From: Gymnodinialimonas ceratoperidinii
GTDB taxonomy: Bacteria; Pseudomonadota; Alphaproteobacteria; Rhodobacterales; Rhodobacteraceae
Direction: 5' to 3'
Length of the DNA: 64,000 nucleotides
NCBI RefSeq assembly: GCF_019297855.1
Contig: NZ_CP079194.1
Coordinates: 3,025,501-3,089,500 of the forward strand
In this document: piece by piece, positions 28,845 to 38,131 of the stretch
Position numbering within the stretch: position 1 is the stretch's first letter
Layout: each line of letters opens with the position of its first letter
The notes under the pieces: model-generated
Database searches by the model: none
What the model was told of the DNA's origin: nothing
Seen by the model: the letters and a program-made list of their open reading frames with translations, nothing else
Made by a program: the position numbers and the translations under genes

Positions 28845-30140
28845 TTACTCCGCCGCGATCTCTACCGTGCCGCCGCGCTTCACGCGGATGCGGTCCTCGA
28901 TTTCGTCGCGGAAGTTGCGAATCAGGCCCTGAATTGGCCAGGCCGCCGCGTCCCCGAGCGCGCAGATCGTGTGGCCTTCGACCTGTTTGGTCACGTCGAA
29001 GAGCATGTCGATCTCTTCCACGAGGGCTTCGCCGCGCACGAGCCGCTCCATGACGCGCATCATCCAGCCGGTGCCTTCGCGGCAGGGCGTGCACTGGCCG
29101 CAGGACTCATGCTTGTAGAAGGCCGCGAGGCGCCAGATCGCCTTGATCATGTCGGTGGAGTTATCCATCACGATGACCGCCGCGGTGCCGAGGCCCGACT
29201 GCAGATCGTTGCGCAGGTAATCGAAGTCCATGATCGCGTCGCGCATGTGCTCGCCACGCACGCAGGGTACTGAAGAGCCGCCGGGGATCACCGCCTTGAG
29301 GTTGTCCCACCCGCCGCGAATGCCTCCGCAGTGCTTGTCGATCAGCTCCTCGAAAGTGATCGACATGGCTTCTTCCACCACGCAGGGCTGGTTCACATGG
29401 CCCGAAATCGCAAACAACTTCGTGCCGGCGTTGTTGGGACGGCCGAAACCGGCGAACCATTCCGCGCCACGACGCAGGATAGTCGGCACGACAGCAATCG
29501 ATTCCACGTTGTTGACCGTGGTCGGGCAGCCATAAAGCCCCGCGCCCGCCGGGAAGGGCGGCTTCATCCGGGGCATGCCCTTGCGGCCTTCGAGGCTTTC
29601 CAGCAGCGCCGTTTCCTCGCCACAGATATAAGCACCGGCGCCATGGGCAAGGTAGAGGTCGAAGTCCCACCCGCTGTCGGCAGCGTTCTTGCCGAGAAGC
29701 CCGTCGTCGTAAGCCGCGTCGATGGCCGCTTGCAGCGCCTCGCGCTCGCGGATGTACTCGCCACGGATGTAGATGTAGCAGGCATTCGCGTTCATCGCGA
29801 AAGAGGCGATGAGACAGCCCTCGATCAGCGTGTGGGGATCATTGCGCATGATCTCCCGGTCCTTGCAGGTGCCCGGCTCCGATTCGTCGGCGTTCACCAC
29901 AAGATAGGCAGGACGCCCGTCCGATTCCTTGGGCATGAACGACCACTTGAGACCGGTGGGGAAGCCCGCGCCGCCCCGTCCGCGCAGACCCGAGGCCTTC
30001 ATGATCTCCACGATCTTGTCACGACCCAAGGCGATCAGGTCCTTGGTGCCGTCCCAATGGCCACGCGCCTTGGCGCCCGCAAGCGTCCGGTCGTGCATGC
30101 CGTAGATGTTGGTGAAGATCCGGTCTTTGTCCTGCAACAT
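28845..30140 (-). CDS. nuoF: NADH-quinone oxidoreductase subunit F
   Basis: Catalytic NADH- and FMN-binding subunit, 431 residues. NADH site [16 protein letters not shown] (about 52-67), FMN region [16 protein letters not shown] (about 83-98), and the N3 cluster ligands in [12 protein letters not shown] (about 350-361). All catalytic blocks are intact. Confidence 0.97.
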   Translation of the reverse strand: MLQDKDRIFTNIYGMHDRTLAGAKARGHWDGTKDLIALGRDKIVEIMKASGLRGRGGAGFPTGLKWSFMPKESDGRPAYLVVNADESEPGTCKDREIMRNDPHTLIEGCLIASFAMNANACYIYIRGEYIREREALQAAIDAAYDDGLLGKNAADSGWDFDLYLAHGAGAYICGEETALLESLEGRKGMPRMKPPFPAGAGLYGCPTTVNNVESIAVVPTILRRGAEWFAGFGRPNNAGTKLFAISGHVNQPCVVEEAMSITFEELIDKHCGGIRGGWDNLKAVIPGGSSVPCVRGEHMRDAIMDFDYLRNDLQSGLGTAAVIVMDNSTDMIKAIWRLAAFYKHESCGQCTPCREGTGWMMRVMERLVRGEALVEEIDMLFDVTKQVEGHTICALGDAAAWPIQGLIRNFRDEIEDRIRVKRGGTVEIAAE

Positions 30141-30173
30141 GTGCTCAAGTCCTTGGTCGGTGCGCGGCGGATC

Positions 30174-30419
30174 CTAGCGGTGATCCGGGTCGCGTTTTCG
30201 CTCTTTCCACACCCAATACGTCACGATGAGCGCCCACACCAGTGCCGCAAACGCCGCAAGGTCGATCAGGAACGCGAAACGCGGGGGCCAGCCCATCTGC
30301 GCGCCGATGTATTGCGCCGCGATCCACAGCACCATCGTGGCCGCCATTACAATCGCCGCGCGCTTGATCTGGCGTACCCGGCGGTGCTCGGCTTCAGAGA
30401 TGTCGCGGCGGTCTGGCAT
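30174..30419 (-). CDS. DUF5337-like small membrane protein
   Basis: 81 residues from ATG 30419 (a TTG start nine codons upstream is possible). A charged N-terminus (PDRRDISEAEHRRVRQIKR) precedes two hydrophobic segments: AAIVMAATMVLWIAAQYIG and FAFLIDLAAFAALVWALIV. It resembles DUF5337 proteins that I recall next to nuoF in Rhodobacterales. Function unknown; possibly an assembly or stabilising factor for complex I, by location only. Confidence 0.7.
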   Translation of the reverse strand: MPDRRDISEAEHRRVRQIKRAAIVMAATMVLWIAAQYIGAQMGWPPRFAFLIDLAAFAALVWALIVTYWVWKERKRDPDHR

Positions 30420-30508
30420 GGCGGAGGAGCCTGTGGCGTCTGTCAATTTCGTCGAAGGGATGCGCGATCGCGCCGCGCATCCCGATTGGTAGCACTCGGA
30501 TCAATGGA

Positions 30509-31504
30509 TCAGTAGACCGAGCCGTCGTCGACCTTGCGAGAAAACTCCGTCTCCCCACCCGAGGCGAGATGCTGCGCCTGATCGACCCAAGCGTCGCGGC
30601 TGACCCGACCCTTGAAGCCTTTCAGGTTCTGATCGACCCAACGCACCTCGTCCGGCGTCCAGGCCGCGATCTGGTCGAAGTGGTAGAAGCCGAGAGAGTT
30701 GCACAACTGCTCCATCTTCGGCCCGACACCCTTGATCCGCTTGAGGTCATCGGCCGTGCCGTTGCGCGGAGCGTCGAGGCCCGCCGGACGCGTGCCTTCC
30801 ATATGCTCCGGCGGGGGTGAGGCTGCGATTGTCTGCGCCGCGTCGCTGGCCGCATTGGCTTGCGCCACGGCCTCTTCTTCGGCGGCGGCAGCGGCGTCGG
30901 CCTCTGCGCGGGCCAGCGCGGCAGCCTCAGCCGCGCGTGCGGCTTCGCCCTTGGCTTCCTCGGTCTGCTCCGTTGTGGCATCAAAAGCGCGATCGCTCTC
31001 GATCTGCGATGCAATGGAGGCTTCCGATTCGGCGGCGGCTGCGTTTTCTGACGCCCGAAGCGCCTCGGCCTCGGCGGCATCGGCCGCGGCCGCGACTTCC
31101 TCGACCACAGGGTTCGGCGTCTCCGTCTCCAATTCGGTCGTGTTGCCGACGGAGTCCGACGGGGGCGGACGGTCCATCTTCGGCTCGCTCGCAGGCTCCG
31201 GGTCAGCATCCGCACTTACCGGACGCTCGGGCGACGGCGTGGCGGCGGGCGGGACGGCTGCGGCTGCGGGTGTCGCGGTTGTGCGCCCCGTCGTAGCGGA
31301 TGCCTGCGCCGAGGCGGATTGCTCCCGGCACATCAGCGCCGTCAGCACCGCGCCAACAATGGCGCCGAACAGGATGCCGACCACGAGGCTTCCGAGAAAC
31401 GACCAGCTACTCAGCACCCACAACACGAGCCACAGGACTACGCCAGTCGCGACGGCAATCCCCCACGACCACTTCAGGCACTCGGCCCCGCTGGTATTAT
31501 TCAT
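30509..31504 (-). CDS. Membrane-anchored protein with a NuoE-tail-like domain
   Basis: 331 residues: two hydrophobic segments (about 13-32 and 37-58), a Pro/Ala/Thr-rich linker, a long Ala/Glu-rich region (about 130-225, coiled-coil-like), and a C-terminal domain (about 263-331). That domain, starting LKRIKGVGPKMEQLCNSLGF and with FDQIAAW and VDQAQHLASG, closely matches the C-terminal tail of NuoE encoded next door. GVGPKMEQL looks like a helix-hairpin-helix-type motif. Function unknown. Confidence 0.8.
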   Translation of the reverse strand: MNNTSGAECLKWSWGIAVATGVVLWLVLWVLSSWSFLGSLVVGILFGAIVGAVLTALMCREQSASAQASATTGRTTATPAAAAVPPAATPSPERPVSADADPEPASEPKMDRPPPSDSVGNTTELETETPNPVVEEVAAAADAAEAEALRASENAAAAESEASIASQIESDRAFDATTEQTEEAKGEAARAAEAAALARAEADAAAAAEEEAVAQANAASDAAQTIAASPPPEHMEGTRPAGLDAPRNGTADDLKRIKGVGPKMEQLCNSLGFYHFDQIAAWTPDEVRWVDQNLKGFKGRVSRDAWVDQAQHLASGGETEFSRKVDDGSVY

Positions 31505-31646
31505 GATCTAAACCCCCAAGTTCTTCGGAAAATTACAGTTTTGCACAGTACTAACGCACAAGGTGCCCGCTGTCTTCCATCGAAACGACATTATGCCGCA
31601 GGGGCGGTGGCGGAGGCCGGAAACAGCCCCGCGCCACGGAGGGCCC

Positions 31647-32873
31647 TTAGTCCTCGGACGCGAAGGTCCGGGCTTGCAAGACCCAGTTGTCGCGCACGAT
31701 ACGGCCCTTGAACGGAATGCGCGCATCGACCCAGGCGATTTCCTCGGGTCCCCAGGCCGCGATCTGCTCGAAGTGGTAGAACCCGAGGTCGTTCAGGACG
31801 CCCTCAAGCCTTGGACCAACACCGGAGATCCGTTTCAGGTCGTCTGCCCCGGTCTCGCGCGGGCCGCTCAGCAACTCGGGCTGCTGCTCGACCGCGGCAG
31901 AGGTCGCTGTCTGCACAGGTTCAGCGCCCGCTTTCGGTGCCTTGGCGGGCGTGGGCTTCTCTCCGACCGGAGAGACATCGTCCGGCACGTCGATCGGGTC
32001 GACTTCCGTGTCAGTGGTCTCCTCGGGCTCGGTTTTCGAAACGGGCTTCGCCGTGGATTTCTCTGCCGCCTGCTCCTTGGTGATCCCGGTGTCGTCCACC
32101 GATTTCCCCTTGGCGCGATTGGCGGGCATGGGACGCTCCGGCTCGTCCGGGACACCGTCCCCCGATTGCCGGCCCCAAGGTGCGAGAAGCGGCACTTCGG
32201 TGCCGTCGATGCGCTTGATCGTATCGCCGATGTCTTTCGCCAGACGCGCCGAGATGTTCAGCTCATCGCGGCCTTCCGCGTATTCCGTCAAAGACGTCAG
32301 CCCGCCCGCGGGCTCCGAGGCGTAGCGGCCGTTCTGCGGCCCCGGCGTCGGCACTTCGCCGCGCGCCATGGCGTCGATCAGGCCGGCGAAGCTCTCGGCC
32401 GTCAGGTCCTCGTAATAATCCTTGCCGATCTGGGCCATCGGCGCGTTGGAACAGGCGCCGAGACATTCAACTTCTTCCCAAGAGAACTTGCCGTCGGCGC
32501 TCAACTGATGGGCCTTCGGCGCGATCTTCTCGCGCGCCACGGCCACCAGATCCTCAGCGCCACAGATCATGCACGAAAGCGTGCCACAGATCTGGATATG
32601 GGCGACAGAGCCCACGGGGGCGAGTTGGAACATGAAGTAGAAGGTCGCCACCTCGAGCGCGCGGATGTAGGCGAGGCCCAACATGTCGGCGACATATTCG
32701 ATCGCGGGACGGCTCAGCCAGCCCTCCTGCTCCTGCGCACGCCACAGAAGGGGGATGATGGCACTGGCCTCACGCCCCTCGGGGTACTTGGTGATCTGAG
32801 CCTCCGCCCATGCCTGGTTGTCAGGCGTGAAAGCAAAGCTGGATGGCTGCTCGGGGTGGAGGCGTCGGAGCAT
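31647..32873 (-). CDS. nuoE: NADH-quinone oxidoreductase subunit E with long C-terminal extension
   Basis: 24-kDa-type thioredoxin-like [2Fe-2S] subunit. Ligands are Cys96, Cys101 (CGTLSC), Cys137 and Cys141 (CLGAC). The family core ends at about residue 200, but this protein has 408 residues: a Pro/Lys/Glu-rich linker (about 215-335) and a final domain with [20 protein letters not shown] and FEQIAAW, almost the same as the neighbouring membrane protein's tail. The gene ends 142 bases before that neighbour's start. Confidence 0.94.
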   Translation of the reverse strand: MLRRLHPEQPSSFAFTPDNQAWAEAQITKYPEGREASAIIPLLWRAQEQEGWLSRPAIEYVADMLGLAYIRALEVATFYFMFQLAPVGSVAHIQICGTLSCMICGAEDLVAVAREKIAPKAHQLSADGKFSWEEVECLGACSNAPMAQIGKDYYEDLTAESFAGLIDAMARGEVPTPGPQNGRYASEPAGGLTSLTEYAEGRDELNISARLAKDIGDTIKRIDGTEVPLLAPWGRQSGDGVPDEPERPMPANRAKGKSVDDTGITKEQAAEKSTAKPVSKTEPEETTDTEVDPIDVPDDVSPVGEKPTPAKAPKAGAEPVQTATSAAVEQQPELLSGPRETGADDLKRISGVGPRLEGVLNDLGFYHFEQIAAWGPEEIAWVDARIPFKGRIVRDNWVLQARTFASED

Positions 32874-33062
32874 CTGTATCGTCCCTGGCGTTCAACTGTT
32901 GCGGAGGGTTTCGCGCAATCCGGCGCGGTTGTCCATGCGCGGGAGGGCCGCAGGGCCAGATGAGCGGCATCAAATCGTGCATCTCCGGCCCGGAAGCCGC
33001 GCCATTTGCTGTGCTGTTTAGGATCGGAGAGACGGCGCGATGTCCGCTATCGACACAGAAGT

Positions 33063-33101
33063 AGGGCGCCTTTCCTGGGTATAAGGCAAGAAAGACGCCC
33101 T
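33063..33101 (-). other. Hairpin in the nuoE upstream region
   Basis: Arms AGGGCGCCTTTC and GAAAGACGCCCT pair with one mismatch around a 15-base loop. It lies in the 413-bp gap 32874-33286 between the secreted-protein gene and nuoE. No T run follows on either strand. I see no gene in the rest of that gap. Confidence 0.4.
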
Positions 33102-33286
33102 CGCCCGGGCCGGACCCCTTCTTTCCGCCGGGCTAACGGGGCAGACCGCGCCCGCAAGGGGCACGCCAATCGGCGGAGGGGTTCAGGGAGGCAATGGGGT
33201 CGCTCCGCGCGATGACATCGGTCTGCGTATCTGTCCCTCCAGACTGGCCGGAGAGCAGAACCGTCACAACGGAGGGAATCCGTAAG

Positions 33287-33682
33287 TTACTCGGAGACGT
33301 CAGGCGTGATCTCTGCCTCGGGTGCCGCGCCGCCTTCGGACGATTCCTCGACTTGCGCGGCGCCTTCGGCCTCGTCCGTCTCACCGATCTGCTGTCCCAT
33401 GCACAGGCCCCAGTTCACGAGGGTCAACGTCCCCTCACCGCTCGGGGCGAGGTATCCGTCCCGCATCAGGGGCACGGCCATCTGCGGGAACTGGGCGTTC
33501 TCCAGCCCGGCCGAGGCCAGCAGGTCATTCACGTCGTCCTGATGCAAGACACAGCCCTGTGCGGCGATGGCTTCGGCCAGAACAAATCCGGGGTGATCCC
33601 CGGGCGTCGCAACCTGCGCCAGCGCAAATGCCGGCATCATCGCAACGAGCGGGGCCATGAGGGGGGTCGCAAATCTCAACAC
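33287..33682 (-). CDS. Secreted hypothetical protein between nuoD and nuoE
   Basis: 131 residues from GTG 33682 (GAAGGA ten bases upstream; a TTG one codon later is equally possible). The signal peptide RFATPLMAPLVAMMPAFALAQ is likely cleaved after ALA. The mature part has two Cys (AAQGCVLHQDD and NWGLCMGQQ) and an acidic Glu/Ala-rich tail. I do not recognise the family. About 115 bases separate it from nuoD. Confidence 0.65.
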   Translation of the reverse strand: MLRFATPLMAPLVAMMPAFALAQVATPGDHPGFVLAEAIAAQGCVLHQDDVNDLLASAGLENAQFPQMAVPLMRDGYLAPSGEGTLTLVNWGLCMGQQIGETDEAEGAAQVEESSEGGAAPEAEITPDVSE

Positions 33683-33796
33683 GGGGCAAGGGTCCTTCAA
33701 CTGGGGGTCTTCCCTGCATACCACGGCACCGCCCACGAAAAAGGGCAGGCAACCCACCGGTCCCCTGCCCCAATCAATCACGAACCTGTCAGCGCC

Positions 33797-35035
33797 TCAG
33801 CGGTCGACTTCGCCGAACACGATATCGAGCGAACCCAGAATGGCAGAAACATCGGCCAACTGGTGACCCTTGCAGAGATAATCCATCGCCTGAAGATGTG
33901 CGAAGCCCGGCGCGCGCAGCTTGGCGCGGTACGGCTTGTTGGTGCCATCCGCCACGAGGTAGACGCCGAACTCGCCCTTGGGCGCCTCGACGCTGGCATA
34001 GATCTCGCCCTCGGGCACGTGGAAGCCCTCGGTGTAGAGCTTGAAGTGATGGATCAGCGCTTCCATCGAGGTCTTCATGTCGCCCCGCGTCGGAGGTGTC
34101 ATCTTGCCCCGCGCGATGACCGGACCCGGCTCGTTACGGAGCTTCTCGAGCGCCTGATGGATGATCTTCGTCGATTCGCGCATCTCGGCCATGCGGCAGA
34201 GGTAGCGGTCGTAGCAGTCGCCGTTCTTGCCCACGGGGATCTGGAAGTCGAACTCGTCGTAGCATTCATAGGGCTGCGCACGGCGCAGGTCCCAGGCAAA
34301 GCCCGACCCACGGACCATCACACCCGAGAAACCCCAGTTCTGGATATCCTCTTCCGTCACCACGCCGATATCGACGTTGCGCTGCTTGAAGATCCGGTTC
34401 TCCGACAGGAGCCCGTCGATGTCGTCGAGCATGTTCGGGAATTCGTGCGCCCATGCGTCGATGTCTTCGATCAAGTCGGGCGGCAGGTCCTGATGGACGC
34501 CGCCGGGCCGGAAATAGGCCGCGTGCAGGCGGGCCCCCGAGGCCCGCTCGTAGAAGATCATCAGCTTTTCACGCTCCTCGAAGCCCCAGAGCGGCGGCGT
34601 CAGCGCGCCCACGTCCAGAGCCTGAGTCGTCACGTTCAAAAGGTGGTTCAGGATCCGCCCGATCTCGCAGTAGAGCACCCGGATCAACTGCGCCCGGCGC
34701 GGCACCTCGGTGCCGGTCAGCCGCTCGATCGCGAGGCACCAGGCATGCTCCTGGTTCATCGTGCCGACGTAATCGAGCCGGTCGAAATAGGGCAGGTTCT
34801 GCAGGTAGGTCCGGCTCTCCATCAGCTTTTCGGTACCGCGGTGGAGCAGGCCGATATGCGGATCGCAGCGCTCGCAAATCTCGCCGTCGAGCTCCAGAAC
34901 CAGCCGCAAAACGCCGTGGGCGGCAGGGTGCTGCGGGCCGAAGTTCAGGTTGAAGTTGCGGATCTTCTGCTCGCCGGTCTCGAAGTCAGAGGAGCCGTCG
35001 TCGTAGGTGTTCCCACGGATATCGCCGTCCATCAT
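33797..35035 (-). CDS. nuoD: NADH-quinone oxidoreductase subunit D
   Basis: 49-kDa-type subunit lining the quinone chamber, 412 residues. Typical blocks are [22 protein letters not shown] (about 31-52), [13 protein letters not shown] (about 62-74), and the C-terminal [25 protein letters not shown] and [13 protein letters not shown]. It is separate from nuoC, unlike E. coli where the two are fused; the genes overlap by four bases. Confidence 0.97.
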   Translation of the reverse strand: MMDGDIRGNTYDDGSSDFETGEQKIRNFNLNFGPQHPAAHGVLRLVLELDGEICERCDPHIGLLHRGTEKLMESRTYLQNLPYFDRLDYVGTMNQEHAWCLAIERLTGTEVPRRAQLIRVLYCEIGRILNHLLNVTTQALDVGALTPPLWGFEEREKLMIFYERASGARLHAAYFRPGGVHQDLPPDLIEDIDAWAHEFPNMLDDIDGLLSENRIFKQRNVDIGVVTEEDIQNWGFSGVMVRGSGFAWDLRRAQPYECYDEFDFQIPVGKNGDCYDRYLCRMAEMRESTKIIHQALEKLRNEPGPVIARGKMTPPTRGDMKTSMEALIHHFKLYTEGFHVPEGEIYASVEAPKGEFGVYLVADGTNKPYRAKLRAPGFAHLQAMDYLCKGHQLADVSAILGSLDIVFGEVDR

Positions 35036-35658
35036 GCCTTCTCCCCCGACTTCTCATCTTCTGCCTTCTCGTCTCCCGGCAGCACGTAGTGCGCACCTTC
35101 CCAGGGGGACATGAAATCGAACTGGCGGTATTCCTGAACGAGGCTCACCGGCTCGTAGACCACGCGCTTTAGTTCCTCGTCGTAGCGCACCTCGGTGTAA
35201 CCCGTGGTGGGGAAATCCTTGCGCAGCGGATGGCCGCGGAAGCCGTAGTCCGTGAGCAGCCGGCGCAGGTCGGCGTGGCCGGTGAACAGGATGCCGAACA
35301 TGTCGTAAATCTCGCGCTCGTACCAGCCGGCGCCCGGATGCACGGAGGAGATCGAGGCCAGCGTATCTTCTTCCCGGATCGCCACTTTCACCCGGATGCG
35401 GTGGTTCTGGTACATGCTCAGGAAGTGGTAGACGACGTCGAAGCGGCGGTCGCGGCTCGGGTAGTCCACGGCCGTGATGTCGATCAGGGTCGAGAAACGG
35501 CAGGTGCGCTCGGTCTTCAGGAAGTCGATGAAGTCGACCAGATTGGCGGCGATCACCGTCACGCTCAATTCACCCACGGCGTTGATGTCGGTCGACACCA
35601 CGTCGTCGGCACGCTTCTCGGTGAGGAATTCGGCCAGTTCTTGCAAAGCTGCGGTCAT
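35032..35658 (-). CDS. nuoC: NADH-quinone oxidoreductase subunit C
   Basis: 30-kDa-type subunit, 208 residues from ATG 35658. Typical blocks are [22 protein letters not shown] (about 110-131) and [20 protein letters not shown]. The charged tail after residue 185 is non-conserved. A frame open further upstream to 35829 overlaps nuoB and is not used. Confidence 0.96.
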   Translation of the reverse strand: MTAALQELAEFLTEKRADDVVSTDINAVGELSVTVIAANLVDFIDFLKTERTCRFSTLIDITAVDYPSRDRRFDVVYHFLSMYQNHRIRVKVAIREEDTLASISSVHPGAGWYEREIYDMFGILFTGHADLRRLLTDYGFRGHPLRKDFPTTGYTEVRYDEELKRVVYEPVSLVQEYRQFDFMSPWEGAHYVLPGDEKAEDEKSGEKA

Positions 35659-35668
35659 GTCGCTCCCC

Positions 35669-36208
<540 letters not shown>

Positions 36209-36348
36209 TCATCCTATGTTCGTTCGTCCTCGGAGATACGGCTGCAACGCGCCGGGGTCAACGCGGGCGCGCAAATTGGTCGGCGTGACCTTGTCGCACC
36301 CCGGCGCGGCCAACGCGTTCGAAACCGTGGCGCCGCCTTAAATGCAAA

Positions 36349-36367
36349 ACGCCCCGGAAAGGGGCGC
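36349..36367 (-). terminator. Terminator-like hairpin between nuoA and nuoB
   Basis: On the minus strand CGCCCC-TTTCC-GGGGCG is followed by TTTTGCATTT. It lies 49 bases after the nuoA stop, in the 213-bp nuoA-nuoB gap. It could partly terminate or attenuate transcription, or mark the 3' end of a processed nuoA mRNA. The gap shows no gene. Confidence 0.5.
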
Positions 36368-36415
36368 CGCGTGGGGCTCGATCAGAACCCATGTTCATGC
36401 CTGCCTGCGCCGGGA

Positions 36416-36781
36416 TCACTCCCAGTCCAGCGCGCCCTTCTTCCATTCGTAGGCGAAACCGATGGTCAGGACGCCGAGGAAGACCATCATCGACCAGAAA
36501 CCCACATCGCTCAGCACCGGGAAGGCCGTGGCCCAGGGGAAGAGGAAGGCGATCTCGAGATCGAAGATGATGAAGAGAATCGCGACGAGGTAGAAACGCA
36601 CGTCGAACTTCATCCGCGCGTCGTCGAAGGCGTTGAAGCCGCACTCGTAGGCGCTGACCTTTTCCGGGTCGGGGTTGCTGACCGCCACGACCACGGCGGC
36701 GAGGATCAGCACCAGCGACAGGCCGATGGCCAGCCCGAGGAAAATCAGGATCGGGGCATATTCAGTCAACAGCTCGGACAT
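36416..36781 (-). CDS. nuoA: NADH-quinone oxidoreductase subunit A
   Basis: Small membrane subunit, 121 residues, three hydrophobic segments. The loop [39 protein letters not shown] carries the conserved Cys and acidic residues. It is the first nuo gene, divergent from arsR with 157 bases between, where the operon promoter should lie; I could not pick out clear -35/-10 boxes. Confidence 0.96.
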   Translation of the reverse strand: MSELLTEYAPILIFLGLAIGLSLVLILAAVVVAVSNPDPEKVSAYECGFNAFDDARMKFDVRFYLVAILFIIFDLEIAFLFPWATAFPVLSDVGFWSMMVFLGVLTIGFAYEWKKGALDWE

Positions 36782-36911
36782 GGTCGCTCCATGGATGCGG
36801 TACGGCCTTGGGTTTACGTCGCCGGGCTTGGGCGGTCAACGGCACACGGTGCGACGAAATGGGAGGCCCCCGCCCCGCTCCAACGCACCACCCTTCAACG
36901 CCCTAGCATTC

Positions 36912-36931
36912 ATTTAACAAATGTGTTAAAT
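36912..36931. promoter_or_regulatory. Operator-like inverted repeat at the arsR promoter
   Basis: ATTTAACA-AATG-TGTTAAAT, perfect 8-bp arms, immediately before the arsR start. AT-rich palindromes of this size are typical ArsR-family operators. Autoregulation is inferred. It could also affect nuoA. Confidence 0.65.
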
Positions 36932-36938
36932 GTTATGC

Positions 36939-37268
36939 ATGAGTATGCTGCCCGCCATCTTCGCCGCCCTCAGCGATCCGGTCCGACTGGAGATCACCGA
37001 GAAGCTCATGCGTGACGGGGAAACCACCGCAGGAGAGATCAGCGCCATGTTCGATATCTCCGGCCCCGCGATCTCGCGCCACCTGTCGGTGCTGCGCAAG
37101 GCTGGCCTGATCGACCGCGAGGTTGCGGGCAAGCATCGCATCTATTCGGTCCGGGCCGAGGCGATCCAGAAGGTCTCGGACTGGACCCTGAACCACCGCG
37201 CGTTCTGGGAGGCGAGCCTCGACCGGCTGGACGCCGAACTGCGTGCCGACAAGGAAAAGGACGCATAA
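36939..37268 (+). CDS. ArsR-family transcriptional regulator
   Basis: Winged helix-turn-helix repressor, about 109 residues. FAALSDPVRLEITEKLMRDGETTAGEISAMFDISGPAISRHLSVLRKAGLIDREVAGKHRIYSV covers the DNA-binding domain. There is no cysteine-rich metal site, so the signal is probably not a metal. Starts at 36930, 36939 or 36945 are possible. None has a clear Shine-Dalgarno, and 36930 lies inside the operator, so translation may be leaderless. Its stop overlaps the next start (TAATG). Confidence 0.88.
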   Translation: MSMLPAIFAALSDPVRLEITEKLMRDGETTAGEISAMFDISGPAISRHLSVLRKAGLIDREVAGKHRIYSVRAEAIQKVSDWTLNHRAFWEASLDRLDAELRADKEKDA

Positions 37269-37708
37269 TGACCGATGTCGTCACCCTCGAACGCGTCCTG
37301 CCCGCCTCGGCGGCACAGGTCTTCGCGAAGATTACCACCCCGGACCAGATGGTGCGCTGGTGGGGACATGCCGACATGACCGTGCCCAAGCATGACCTGG
37401 ACTTTTCGCGCCCCGGCCCATGGTACGCCGTGATGGAACAGCCCGACGGGACGCAACTCATGGTGTCCGGCACGGTGACCGAGGTCGACCCGCCGCGCTT
37501 CATCGCCTTTACCTGGGGCTGGCACGAGGGCGGTCCCGGCGGCCCTCGCGGCACGGAAACCAACGTCACGATCGAGATCAGCGCCGCAGGCGAGGATCGC
37601 GCGACCATGATCTTGCGCCACTTCGATCTGGGAACCGATGACGCCCGCGCCGGACACGCGCGCGGATGGCTCGCGATCTTCGACAAACTGGAGAGAGGGT
37701 TGGCCTGA
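37268..37708 (+). CDS. SRPBCC/AHSA1-type domain protein
   Basis: 146 residues with the START-like AHSA1 pattern: ERVLPASAAQVFAKITTPDQMVRWWGH at the N-terminus, then VTEVDPPRFIAFTWGWHEGGPGG, and C-terminal ARGWLAIFDKLERGL. The arsR-SRPBCC pair is common in bacteria. The protein probably binds a small hydrophobic ligand. Confidence 0.85.
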   Translation: MTDVVTLERVLPASAAQVFAKITTPDQMVRWWGHADMTVPKHDLDFSRPGPWYAVMEQPDGTQLMVSGTVTEVDPPRFIAFTWGWHEGGPGGPRGTETNVTIEISAAGEDRATMILRHFDLGTDDARAGHARGWLAIFDKLERGLA

Positions 37709-37736
37709 CGCCGGCCTGCAACAAGGAGGACGACCA

Positions 37737-38051
37737 ATGCCTGAGTATCTGTTTGCCTATCACGGGGGCGGCATGCCCGAGACGCCGGAAGAAGGCGAGA
37801 AGATGATGGAAGCCTGGAACACCTGGTACGGAAACATGGGGGATGCCGTCGTGAACCCCGGCGCGCCCGTTGGCATGTCGAAGACAGTCGCCAAGGGCGG
37901 CGTCAGCGATGATGGCGGTGCCAACCCGATGTCCGGCTTTACCGTCGTGCGTGCGGAGTCGATCGAAGCCGCCTGCGACATGGCCAAGGGGTGCCCGATG
38001 GTCAGCGATGGCTCCGGATCGGTCGAAGTGGCCGAAGTGATGGAAATGTAG
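37737..38051 (+). CDS. YCII-related domain protein
   Basis: 104 residues from ATG 37737 with a strong AAGGAGGA six bases upstream. The DGPF/YCII pattern is seen in MPEYLFAYHGGG, the central MEAWNTWYGNMGDAVVNPGAPVG and the C-terminal AADMAKGCP-like region. YCII-like genes often accompany AHSA1 and ArsR genes, consistent with a three-gene operon here. Biochemical role unknown. Confidence 0.8.
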   Translation: MPEYLFAYHGGGMPETPEEGEKMMEAWNTWYGNMGDAVVNPGAPVGMSKTVAKGGVSDDGGANPMSGFTVVRAESIEAACDMAKGCPMVSDGSGSVEVAEVMEM

Positions 38052-38062
38052 TCAAAAGTGGC

Positions 38063-38100
38063 GCGGCCCGTAGCCCTTGTGCGCAAGGATCACGGGCCGC
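38063..38100. terminator. Two-part hairpin between convergent genes
   Basis: Outer arms GCGGCCCGT and ACGGGCCGC enclose an inner CCTTG-TGCG-CAAGG stem. It lies between the convergent YCII and acyl-CoA synthetase genes, so it probably ends both transcripts although there is no T run. Confidence 0.6.
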
Positions 38101-38131
38101 CCGGTTCGGATGAATTTACTGCTCCGCGCCT

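Noticed and set aside
34453..34953. Plus-strand Arg/Ser-rich open frame opposite nuoD
   Set aside because: Composition and location show it is a shadow of nuoD.
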